The position numbers were made by a program, and so were the translations under genes. The notes below the pieces were generated by a model, which had not been told where the DNA came from, ran no database searches, and saw nothing but the letters and a program-made list of their open reading frames with translations. From Cacajao melanocephalus (lineage: Eukaryota > Chordata > Mammalia > Primates > Pitheciidae), in NCBI GenBank assembly GCA_963573385.1, contig CAUYLG010021644.1, positions 26,829 to 90,828 on the forward strand: DNA of 64,000 nucleotides. Direction: 5' to 3'. Shown here in pieces: positions 20,871-32,640 of this stretch. Position 1 is the first letter of the stretch; the number at the start of each line of letters is the position of its first letter.

Positions 20871-22173
20871 CTTTTCACTGTATTTTAAATCCCCAAATTC
20901 TCTTTCTCAGAACATTTTGTTGTGTCTCAGCATCTCTATACTTTGTTTCTGTGGCTACCAGCTGTGAGATGATATACCTTCAGAACAGAGAGGTGGAGAG
21001 AAACTTCATCCCATGGGAATGCAACTCCTTTTTATTCCACAGAGCCCCATCCATCATTTTGGCATTGCAGAGACCCAGCTGATGCAGGCCCAGCAAGGGT
21101 GAGAATACACAAATATAATGAAAATCAGTCAGGGGCCAATTTTCCCTGTCAAGAAGGGAATTGCATTTCTCAGGCATGTGGGAAAAGAGAGGTTGATTAC
21201 ACATAACACGTTTCCACAAAGGGAGTAGCATAAGGGAAAACTCAAGACATGCATGTTTTGAGAGGGAATTCTCCTGTGCTAAACACAGTCGTGTGCCATC
21301 TGTGCTTCTGATAATTTCATCTGACTGCCTGTTTAGTTATGGGATTGCTGATGTGAGCAACTTGGAGGCACTTATTTGACCCATATTCCATTATCTCATG
21401 AATATTACAAGAGTTTGAAGTTTTCAGAATAGGATGTGGAATGTGGAATCACCCAAGAGAAAATGGGGTGTTGCATCCTACATTAGTTCATGTCATTGGA
21501 TGTTAACAGAGATCAATAGTTTCTTTTGATGATGGTACCCTTGAGTATTGAATACTGATGCCTCTGGATAGCTGGTGAGCTTTTGTGTCTGGGGGATGGT
21601 GAATGGGGAAAAAAAATCAGCAAATTAGTGATTATAATCACTGGCCTACTCACCAGACAATACATGTGTGAGCTAGAGGATGGCCACAAAGAGATAATGA
21701 TTTAACATCATTTTGTAGAAGTGGCATCAGGGATAAAAAGCTAATTGTCTGGACCAACAACTGTATGGAAGGGACACCGATAGTGTTATGATTTTAATAT
21801 GGACCTGCAGTTTCAAAATACAGCATTCTTTTTATTCTATTATGCTAGCTGTCATTCTCCTCAAACTTGCCCTCATCATATTTACTTTTAATCATTATTT
21901 TCTTATAATTTTTTAAATAATTACTTTCATCATTCGCTCCCTTTGGACCAAATTACTTTTATCATTTGCTCCAGAATTTTTTCAATGATTATTTTTGGAC
22001 CTTAAACACCACCAATTGAAATTACTTTTTTTAGTCTCTGTGAATTCCCCATTATCCAACAGCTCCCTGCATAGTGCTAAATATATGACCATGCCTCAAA
22101 GGTATATTTTTATTGATGGATTTGTTGGTTAACTGATTTCATTATTAGTATAATCCCTGTGTTTCAGCTTTCT

Positions 22174-22481
22174 TATTTTTATTTTATTTTATTTTTGTTT
22201 TGAGACAGAGTCTCACTCTGTCATTCAGGCTGGAGTACAGTGGCGCTATCTCGACTCACTGCAACCTCCACCTCCCAGATTCAAACAATTCTCCTGCCTC
22301 AGCCTCCTGAGTAGCTGAGATTATAGGCACCCGCCACCATGCCCGGCTAATTTTTGTATTTTTTTTTTTTAGTAGAGATAGGGTTTCACCATTTTGGCCA
22401 GGCTGATGTCAAACTCCTGACCTCAAGTGATCCACCTGCTTTGGCCTCCCAAAGTACTGGGATTATAGGCATTCACCACTG
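22174..22481 (-). mobile_element. Full-length AluS
   Basis: A dimeric Alu in reverse orientation. It has an (ATTTT)n-type tail at 22174-22198, then 'gagacagagtctcactctgt', the right arm, the T-rich linker near 22360 and the left arm ending at 22481. Target-site duplications of 19 bp lie at 22155-22173 and 22482-22500 and match at 17 of 19 positions. Diagnostic positions look like AluS rather than AluJ or AluY. Confidence 0.93.
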
Positions 22482-22620
22482 CCCTGTGTTTGAACTTTCT
22501 AAAATTACTATGCAGATATCTAACTAATTAGTCATTAAACATTAGTTGTGTGCCTACCAGGGGTAGAGAGATTAATCTCACTCCCTAAAATCAATATGAC
22601 ATGTAGCATAACAGAATAAT

Positions 22621-22621
<1 letters not shown>

Positions 22622-22671
<50 letters not shown>

Positions 22672-22690
22672 AGAGAGAGAGAGAGAGAGG
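22622..22690. repeat. (GA)n microsatellite
   Basis: About 34 GA dinucleotides with a single TT interruption. Long pure runs suggest it is polymorphic, and the purine strand could form triplex DNA. Confidence 0.95.
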
Positions 22691-25412
22691 CCATGTTTTA
22701 TGATCTGCAGCAATTTTCCATTTTGCTGAGACACAAATGCAAGTCTTTTTGGAAGAGTCCTTTAGCTAGTGAACGGTTCCAGCTAAGCACCTGGAATTTG
22801 CATCTCACTGGGGTCAAGGGGCCTATTATCCTTTCTTGGCTCATCAGAAGAGTTCCAATAGCAATCTCTAATTTAGAAGGAAAATGTTGCAGTAGGACAC
22901 AACCTTTTAAAATCTATTTTTATTTTTTAAACATGGGTCTTCAGTAGCTTCAAAAAGAAGGGGAGAGAACTCACAGTAACTGTCTACTCTGGATTCATGC
23001 TCTTAGAGACATTATCTCATGGAAGTTTGCACATTCCAATACAGAGCAATAGAAAAGTCTACATGGTGGGAATGGGGGAAAACTGAGCATATTAGGATGC
23101 AAAGCATCTCCACAAATGATTGATTTCCTCTTCCTGTTTTCTTACTAATGAGTATCTATTCTATTTATAAAGATCTCTAGGGACATACACAGCATTCCCA
23201 AAGAAACTAAATAATCCCAAATGAAAAATCTATATACGTAGGGGCTGCTGATCCCTATTCTTTATCTTAGGATTGCTCAATGGCAGTCACTAAAGACCTT
23301 TAATCTACAAGGCTTTGCCCTGAGCCAATAAACCAGTTTCAGTGAGCCGAGCAGCTCAGTCATCAGATAGCGGGTGGCAAACACATTTTGCCAATCCAAA
23401 ATGAAGTGTGCTTGGCAGTGTTTACCATTTTGCTGCCAGGCTTCATTTGCCTAATCTGTATTACTGGACCAAGTCTCTGTGGCTTCATTTGTAGGCCAGG
23501 ACCAGGGTTCTATAGTCCAGGCTGGACCCCAGACTCTGTTTTTGTCAGCCTTCTCTGCCTAAGGGATGGATCTCTCCTGCACATCAGGGTCCTGCAATCA
23601 AGCTGAGCTTCCCAATCTGCGTTCTGCCACTAGCCTGAGGTTGGATACTCCTGCTGCCCAGCATGAGCCTAGGTTTGCCAAGTTGTCTTAGCTGTCAAAA
23701 TCAAAGATAAGAAATTTGGTGCACGGTCATTAGAGCTGGTGATCATTCTTTGCGGTGGGAGGAAGGAGCAGTCCCACAGTTCAGTGGTTTTTTCTGGCTC
23801 TAGTCTTTCTTGCTTCTAGCTTCTCTCTTCTGTAAGCCTGTCCCTAAGGGCAAGCTTGCCGAGGAAAAGACAAAAGCCACACTGGTTATATGTCTTTTAT
23901 CCTTCTAAGTTGCAGTCATTATCCATCTTAAGTTATACTTTCCTTAAAGGAAAAGACAGTCTGTAGGGTCACATTGATCTATAGTCAACAGATATATGTT
24001 CAATGGGTTTTTATCACTAATGTATCAGAGCTTCCTTTTGTTCCAAGTGCAAAATATAAATCATGATCAATCAATTTTTTGATGGCATTCCATAATATGT
24101 ATCGAGTGTAACAAGATTATTGGCAATCCACATATTTCAAACAAGTTGTATTTCAAAATTTTATTTTTAATATATTTGCCTGAGTTCAGACTATGGTTTT
24201 TCAGGGAAAAGAAAATATTTTAGATTGGTAAAAGAAACTTCCAAAGTTTACCCTACGTAATTATTTCTTTCACATTTCTATTATATAGAGAATATAGGCA
24301 TTCTCGAGTTACTTTACCAATAAATTACATATTCAGTGATGAATTATTTTAGTAGATTTCTGTAATATGTTCAGCCATGTCTGAGTCATGTAAAGTAAAA
24401 AGAGTTAGTGCCTTGGCTTTAAAAAAAAAGAAATAATTTGTTTTGAACTAAATCAGGCAGAGATACTTGATTTATTAAAGTTGAATATTCTCATGAAACT
24501 GATCCTCAGTATAGAATAATTTATTATTGAAATAGCAAAATTGTTTCAAAAGAAGTTGTCTTATGAGAAATCTAATTTGCTTTTGAGTAGCACACTTTTT
24601 TTGAAATTACATGACTTATACTGGATAACATTAATAGGTAACTATCAAAATGTAAGTCCTTGTAGGAAAGATAATTTTGCCACATTGTATCTTGTCTTTT
24701 TTAAAGAATGTTGAATATATAATGAGGACATAAACCCTGCTATGAAAACTTAAGCTGCTGCACATCTTTCCTTTGAGGCTAAAATCTGTAATCTGAATAT
24801 TATAAATATTAGGGCCTGTTTCTCTGGGGCATTGCTGTTGTGTTTCATCCCAAGATCAGGTTGTTAGGGCACTGAGAAGGGCAGGAAACTACATTTAAGG
24901 AGCTTTTGCAATTAGCACCTAATTAATAGGGTGATAAACATGAGTGGCCAGAGGTTCTGTGGTCTAACACAGTGTCATATCATTGGGTGTCTCCTTACTT
25001 ATTTAATCTTAGACTTTCAGCAGCAGCAACAGCGGCCATGTAAGGGTCTTCTGGGTCTTCTGGCCCAGCTGAGAATGTTCTGCTAGGAGAGAGGTGTAAG
25101 TCTGGGGAAAAACGTAAACAGTAATAACATAATTACATCTTAGATGGAGTTGGCCAACTCAGGAAGAAAAGAAAAAGCCCTTCTTCCAGTTAGCAACTCT
25201 CAGCTCCCTAGTTGCGGCCTTCTTTTAAACTTTTCTCATGGGATAAAAATGTTGTTTCTCAATTTTCGTTTGTCGGGTTTTGTTTGTCTATGCATACTCA
25301 TTCCTCAAGTAGAGTTGATTTATGGCACCCCAAATTTTCTTCATGACAGGCTACTCATGAGTATACAGGCTATAAAACAGCCCTGCTGCAAGGATCCCTG
25401 GTTTATCGTCAT
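22691..25412. other. Repeat-poor non-coding DNA
   Basis: I recognise no Alu, L1 or LTR over about 2.7 kb. Open frames at 23388-23606 (72 codons) and 25144-25431 (95 codons) have no recognisable similarity. 'cagcagcagcaacagcggcc' near 25018 is a short CAG-rich patch. Confidence 0.5.
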
Positions 25413-25626
25413 TCCTAGAGATTTCATTTAGGTACATACTCTATGGAAAAATTGAAAAGAATAAATATTAAGAAGGCTCTTAAGATTTTTGTTTTTTAAC
25501 TGTCCTGCAACATGTGGCTCAATTCACTATACAGAACTTCAGACGAATCAGGTACATTCAGCATACAGAATTTCAGTAGGTCCCTTAATGTCACCTGGAG
25601 AACGAACACAATCAGACCTGGTGAGG
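25413..25626 (+). repeat. Duplicated segment, copy 1 (upstream flank of an L1)
   Basis: This segment starts tcctagagatttcatttagg and ends acctggtgagg. It reappears at 27570-27800 inside the neighbouring L1. By eye the copies are roughly 85 percent identical. Copy 1 lacks a 17-bp stretch that copy 2 has after 'cattcag'. It directly precedes the inverted L1 part. Confidence 0.85.
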
Positions 25627-25654
25627 ATCAGATGAGAACCTGTATGCCAATGCC

Positions 25655-26818
25655 CTTTGTTGACTATTGATTATTGACAATTCTTAATTTGTTTGATTTC
25701 TGTGTTGGTGAAAGATAGGAGTCTGAATTCATTCTCCTGCATACAGTTATACAATCTTTCCAGCAGCATTTACTGGAAAGACTATCCTTTCTCCATGATA
25801 TATTCTGTTGCCTTTGTTGAAGAGCAGTTGGCTATAAATGTGCAAATTTATTTCTGGCTCTGTATTCTCTTCCATTGGCCTATGTGTCTGTTTTTATGCC
25901 AGCACCACACTCTTCTGGTTACTATAGCTTTGCAGTAAATTTTGAGGTCAGGTAATGTGATGCCTCTATTTTTATAGTTTTTGCTCAAGATTGCTTTGGT
26001 TATTCAGGGTTTTATTGTGGTTCCATATAAATTTTAGCATTTTCTTCTGTTTTTGCAATGAATATCATTGGTATTTTGATAGGAATTGTATTGAATCTGT
26101 AAATTGCTTTGGGTAGTGTTGTCATTTAAAAAATATTAATTCTTCTAAACCAGGACCATAGAATATCTTTCTATTTTTTTGTGGCCTCTTCAATTTCTTG
26201 TATCAGAGTTTTATAATTTTCCTGGTATAGATCTTTTTTCCTTTTTCAGTTAGATTGATTCCTAGGTATTTTACATTTTTGTAGCCATTGTAAATAAGAT
26301 TGCCTTCTTGATTTCTTTTTCAGATTGTTTGCTGTTAGTGCATGTAAATGGTACTGATTTTTGTATGTTGATTTTGTATCCTGCAACTTTTCTGAATTTA
26401 TCAGTTCTAACAGTTTTGTGGTAAAGTCATTAGGTTTTTCTAGGTAGAACATCATGTAATCTGTGAACAAGGCTAATCTGTCTTCTTCCTTTCCAATCTG
26501 GATGTTCTTTATTTCTCTTGTTTAATTGTTTTGTACCAGAAGGCCAGGACTTCCAGTATTACACTGAATAACACCTCGTGGTGGGAGTGGGCACCCTTGC
26601 CTTTTTTCAGTCCTTACAGGAAAGGCCTTCATTTTTTCCCCATTCAGTACAATGTTAGCTGTGAGACTGTAATATATGACATTTATTATGAGGTGTAGTC
26701 CTACATATCTGCATACTGAGGTATGTTCCTTCTATACTCATTTTGATGAAGATTTTTATCATAAAGGAATGTTTAATTTTTTTCAAATGCTTTTTTGGCA
26801 TCTATTGAAATAATCGAT
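25655..26818 (-). mobile_element. L1 ORF2 segment, inverted 5' half of a twin-primed insertion
   Basis: This is L1 ORF2 reverse-transcriptase sequence in minus orientation. It ends at 26818 with the complement of the 'caatagatgccaaaaaagca' block and starts near 25655 around the complement of 'agactcctatctttcacc'. On the minus strand the FADD catalytic box has decayed to FTDY (coding frame at 26246-26470). Together with the plus-strand piece that follows, it gives the head-to-head structure of L1 twin priming, since the two pieces are nearly adjacent in L1 coordinates. Confidence 0.85.
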
Positions 26819-28150
26819 TAAATCTAAGACCTGAAACCATGAAACTACTAAAAGAAAACATTGGGGAAATGCTCCATGACATTGGTCTGGAAAAATATTT
26901 TTTGCATAGAATCTCAAAAGCACAGGCAACCAAAGCAGCAAGAGACAAATGGGATTACTTCAAGCTAAAAAGCTTCCGTGGAAGAAAATCAACAAAGTGA
27001 AAAGACAACTTACAGAATGGGAGAAAATATTTGCAAAATGTCCGTCTGACAAGTGATATAACCAGCACTTACAAGGAGCTCATACAACTCAGTAGCAAAA
27101 AAGTAAAATAAAAATAGTCTGATTAAAAATGGGAAAAAGATCTGAACAGACATTTATCAAAATAAGAGGTATGAATAGTCAATAGCTATATGAAAAAATG
27201 CTCAACATCACTAATCATCAGAGAAATGAAAATAAAAACCACAGTGAGATATCATCTCACCCCAATTAGAATTGCTTGTGTCAAAAAGACAAGAAATAAC
27301 AGATGCTAGCAATCGTGTGGAGCAAAGGTAATCCTTGGGGTGGGGAGAAGTAAATTAGCATAGCCACTATGGAGGATAGTATGGAGGTCCCTCAAAAAAC
27401 TAAAAATAAAACTACTATATGATCAGCAATTCTACTGCTTGGATATACATCCAAAAGAAAGGAAATCAATGGGATATCTGCACTCCATGTTTACTGTAGC
27501 ACTATTCACAACAGCCAAACCATGGAATTGATCCAAATACCCATTAACAGATGAATGGATAATGAAAATCCCTAGAGATTTAGCTTAGGTACACACTCTA
27601 TGGAAAAATGGGAAAGAATAAATATAAGAAGGCTCTTAAGATTTTTATTTTTTTAATTGTCCTGTAACATGTGACTCAATCACTGTCCAGAACTTTAGAC
27701 GAGATTGGGTGCATTCAGTGAGTCTGGCCATAGACCATATAGAATTTCAGTAAGTCCCTTAACCTCAACTGGAGAATGAACACATTCATACCTGGTGAGG
27801 TGTGGTACATATACACAGTGGAATACTATACAGCCAGAAGAAATGAAATCCTGTCGTTTACAGCAACGTGGATGTAACTGGAGACCATTACGTTAAGTGA
27901 GATAAGCCAGGCACGGGAAGCCAAATACCACAAACTCTCATTCACATGTGAGAGCTAAAAAGGTATATCTCATACAGATAGAGAGTAGAATGGTGGCTAC
28001 CAGAGGCTGGGAAGAATAGAGGGGAGGGACAGATGAAGGAAAAAAAGGGATATAAATGTATTTATTACTATTGAACTATACACTAAAAATGGTAAAGATA
28101 GTATAGTTTATATGTATATTTTACCTCAATTTTAAACAGTGTAAAATAAA
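26819..28150 (+). mobile_element. L1 3' part of a twin-primed insertion, interrupted by a duplicated flank
   Basis: The plus-strand L1 runs from 'aatctaagacctgaaaccat' at 26819 through the ORF2 C-terminal region to a 3'UTR ending near 28150. The L1 is broken once. 'gatgaatggataatgaaaa' (to 27569) should continue into 'tgtggtacatatacac' (from 27801). Between them lies 231 bp of non-L1 sequence matching 25413-25626. No ORF2 bases appear lost at the break. The element is inactive. Confidence 0.85.
27570..27800 (+). repeat. Duplicated segment, copy 2 (inserted within the L1)
   Basis: This is a same-orientation copy of 25413-25626. Shared blocks include 'agaaggctcttaagattttt' and 'acctggtgagg'. 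It carries a 17-bp stretch ('tgagtctggccatagac') missing from copy 1. It has no poly(A) and no visible target-site duplication. Confidence 0.85.
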
Positions 28151-28706
28151 GTCTTAGTTTGTCAATGGTGTTAGCTAGGAGGCCTTCAACTGCAAAATGG
28201 AGCAAAGAGTAACAACAGGGAAGTGCAGGAGTGAGGATAGCTTCATGGTTGCTTGGGTTTGCAGCTAAATGATATCACCAAGGAACTGTATGCGTTTTCT
28301 CTACCTGCTTAGGCATCACTGGGGTACACTTCATCCTGTGTTCTACATGATGCTAAGCACAGTTGGGACCCTAGGTTTTCTTCTCTACATCCAGGGACAG
28401 TGAAGGTCCTTTCTAGTAGCTCTCACTGCAGGAAAAAAGGGAACCTTTTTCTAAAGCCCATCACAATACATGTACACAATGGAATACTAACTCTCCGCAT
28501 TTTTCTATGCTGAACTGACATGTGTCCATATATGAATGAATCACTAGGAAAATGGACTTTGTTGATAGAACTAATCTAATCAATATCAAACCATAGTTAA
28601 TATCAACCCCTTTCAAACCACCCAGCTGCTATAAAACTGGAGAGAAGTAGAACATAGCTGGGAAGATGACCACAGTGTGTATCACATTTTTATTACCTCT
28701 TCAGTT
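28151..28706. other. Non-coding DNA, unassigned
   Basis: Unique-looking sequence between the twin-primed L1 and an Alu. Nothing recognised. Confidence 0.5.
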
Positions 28707-28714
28707 GGTGCTAG

Positions 28715-28993
<279 letters not shown>

Positions 28994-29010
28994 GGTGCTA
29001 GATTATTCTT

Positions 29011-31116
29011 CATGCTTCTGAGCATCTTCTAAATATTTAGTGTCAAGACATCTTAAGGGTTTTTGCCTAGTAAAAAACCATTATCTTCAGGAGATGCCTA
29101 TATCTTTGTCAGATCCAGAAATACTGAGAGACTGGGGAAAATTAAATCAAATATTATACCAATGTCAAACATCAAAAATTTCTCAAGCCTTTTAGTTCCC
29201 ATGTCATTCCAAATAGTTCTATATTGATCCTTGGCAGTACAGCATACTTTAAACGCTAATTTGTTATTTTCATAAATATGTATGTAATATATATTTCCTA
29301 TTAAACAGGACTAAGAAGAGATCTATGGAAATTTCCATAATCCCTGTTCATTAGAATAGGATATAATAGAATCACTTTTATGTATGCCACAGCCAGTCTA
29401 AGGAAATCTATAAAGGTTTTTAATTTGAAATTTTGTTTAAAAAGGATATGAAAGTGTATGGCTGTTTTAATTGGATTAAAAGTGACTTTTCTCCAAGTCT
29501 TTGATTCCAGGTGGCTTGTACCAAGCATGTGCTTCTTCTGAATAGGTTTTTCCTACAAAGAAGAAATCACTCTCTGAATATTGTCTTATATTAACAGAAT
29601 GCATTCCCTTACAGAAAACTAGTATAATGCAAGTGAACTGATTTGTGAATATTAAAAACTGTTTTTTAAAGCTAATTGTGTTAGCCAATTACTTAGAAAC
29701 AGAATAAAGTGATTATAGAAATGCCGTCGGATAAGGCTACAGAAGTTTAAAATATTAAAGACCTTTAATCTTCCACACTTTATATTTTTCTTTAATATTA
29801 AAATTTAAATGTATTAAGCAATGATTTTCTAAGTATTATTAATGCCCTGAACTCTTGAAGGCCTAGTCTCTATTCCATATCAATCAGGGACATTCTTTCA
29901 TTCCTCTTACATGAGCATTTTACTAAGTACACCAGACAGTAAAGCTATGCCTTATATTGAAGTTCTTTTGAAAGATCTGAGTTCAGGGGAATTAAAGAAA
30001 AAAAATTCAGTTACAAATTTTATCTTAAAATGAGCACTCCTAATTCTTTGTTTTTACTCATATGCTCATAAGCATTTCTAGAAAAGTCTTAGAAGATGAC
30101 ATTTAATTTTTATGGAGTCAATGCCCAGGGGATTACCTATTAGCTTATGTTTACAGAAGATCTATTCTGTCAATTTGTCAACAGTTATTAAAGGGTTACA
30201 ATGTGTGTGGTGTTTGAGGTAGTAATAAGTTCTGATATCTATGTTCTGAGAGCTTACAATGAATTCTGACTGGTAAAGAGAGTAAGAATATTTAGAACAC
30301 TCTCATTCATTATTTTTCTGAAAAGTCAATTTAATGCATTAAATGAATTCTCTAGGATTTTCCTTAAATACTGTCATGCCTTACTTGGTTATAATCAAAT
30401 AGAAGTCTTCCTAGGTCCAAATAATGACAGGCATAGTGCAGAATGAACAGCAGAAAGATGTTTTACAGGTGCATAACTCAGGCAGGTGAGGGGAAGCAGA
30501 AACATTTGTTGCATCAGGAATCACAAATATTTATTGAGTTTCTACTTGTGCTTGAGGATGGTAAATAAAAAGAGATACACAGAATTTGCAATCTTTTTAA
30601 GCAAACATGAGCATGTAGGTATGGCAAACAAATCATTTCCAATACTTAAGCGTATTTGGTGCTGGGAAGCAGTACAGTTTTTAGAGGTTGTGCCTGCTCT
30701 CTTCTCTCATTATTCAAAATTAAAACCACTACTTTTGTACATCGTTGCAAATACTTTAATCATAGTATATGTAGCACTGAATTATAATTATTCATTTGCA
30801 TTTACCAGTGGATTATAAACTTCTGACTGAAAATGTCACGCTTTACTCATCTCAGTCTCCTTAGCCCCCAGCAAAGTGACTGTCACATTGCAGTTGCTCA
30901 AGAAATGCTTGTGGAAATGAAAGGGAGAAAAAAGTAGCAAAACCACCACATGTGTGAATATTTTTCATCATCATCCTTTTCTGTATTTGGAGACCTTCCC
31001 TCCAGTTTCCCTTTCTCACACTTCCTTCTGCCTTACCATCCAAAGTTTGGTTAGGGAGAGATTGTTTAAATCTGTGACATCACCTTCAGTCTAAACTTTA
31101 AAAAAAAATAACAAAA
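29011..31116. other. Repeat-poor AT-rich non-coding DNA
   Basis: No Alu, L1 or LTR was recognised. The only fossil is an L2-like 3' end near 30790-30925. Open frames such as 30486-30818 (110 codons) lack recognisable features. Confidence 0.5.
30790..30925 (+). repeat. L2-like 3' end fragment
   Basis: 'tcagtctccttagcccccag', then 'aaagtgactgtcacattgca' and 'gttgctcaagaaatgcttgt' parallels the L2 3' end ('tatccccagcacctagcaca', 'gtgctcaataaatgtttgt'). Confidence 0.5.
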
Positions 31117-31119
31117 CAT

Positions 31120-31457
<338 letters not shown>

Positions 31458-32199
31458 CTAAAGAATTTAATATCTGTTTTAGGTTTGACAACAAAGACTG
31501 TCCAAGTTGATGACTTGGGCTGGGCTAAAGTTGCTTATACTTTTGTTAGTTCTTGGGCAAGCAAACAAACATAGCAAAGGATACACAGAAGATCAAAAGC
31601 ATAAGTGAGTTACCCATCCGAGGTGTGTTCAAAAGCAGAGGTCTGGTAGCCTATACAAAGCAAAAAAAAAAAAAGAAAAGAAAAGTCTACCATGTAAAAG
31701 AAGTATACATTTGCTCACATATACCTTGGCTCACTCTTTTATATTGTTTTAGACAAGTGTAGGAGATGGGGACCCACTCAAATCTTTGAGGATCTGTTCT
31801 ATCCCTGGCTTGCTGCACAATGGTTACATTCTTATTTCCTATTATGTCAAGTTTACTTGAGTCAAGCAGGTTTGCCTGCAGCCAGTGACACTAAGAAGGA
31901 TAGAATCATTTGGCATTAAGGTGGACCATACAAGCAAAGGTGCCCCAGGAGGTGATCCCTGAGCTTGTAATTTAACTCAATCTATGGGCTAAGTAGAATA
32001 ATTTTCCCCAGGAGGTGTGACAGCACAGAGTTTATGTCGGGATCATGGTGCTCTTTCCTTTTATAAGTGGCCTGTGGTCAGGGCAGGAGAGATTGAGCTG
32101 ATGGATGTGCTGGGCTGTGGGGAGAGGGCTGGCCAGGCTGGATCTAATTTTTCACTCTACTGTTTCAGAATACTTTCCTGCCTAAAATATTGTCACAAC

Positions 32200-32640
32200 A
32201 TGTAGTGGCTGCAAACAATTGTCCCTTATTCGTTCGTAATTCCGGGAGTTGGTGATTTTGGCTGGGCTCAGCTGGTCAGTTTTTCTGCTGGTCTCCTCTG
32301 AGGTGACCTATGAGGCTGCTGTCATCTGGTGGTTTGACAAGGACTTGATGTTCTAAGTTGGCTGTCTACACGTACCTGGCAGATAACAGTCTGGTAGCAA
32401 GGACACCTCAGTTCTTTTCTACTGGCCTCTCCAGGAGGCTAGTTAAGTTTACCACTTGGTGACCGATTTTTAAGAGGGTGAGAGAGAAAGAAGCTACAGG
32501 TCCTCTCAAGTCCTCAGCTCAGAAGTCCCATGGCATCACATCTATCCTGTTGGTCAAAGCAAGGTACAAGGCCAACCCAAATAAAAGAAAGGGAAGCAGT
32601 CTCCTCCTCTTGACCGAATGAATTGCAAAACATCCGTGGT
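32200..32640. repeat. Probable ancient interspersed repeat, family unassigned
   Basis: 'ggctgggctcagctggtcag', 'tctggtggtttgacaaggac', 'tttaagagggtgagagagaa' and 'gtcaaagcaaggtacaaggc' have the wording of a widespread old mammalian repeat that I recognise but cannot name with confidence. Confidence 0.4.

Larger units (their letters stand above)
18761..22154. other. Mostly unique DNA with three MIR fossils
   Basis: No gene was recognised. Apart from the MIRs listed separately (19795-19985, 20470-20600 and 20690-20870), the stretch shows no transposon that I know. Short open frames are scattered on both strands without coding character. Confidence 0.55.
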
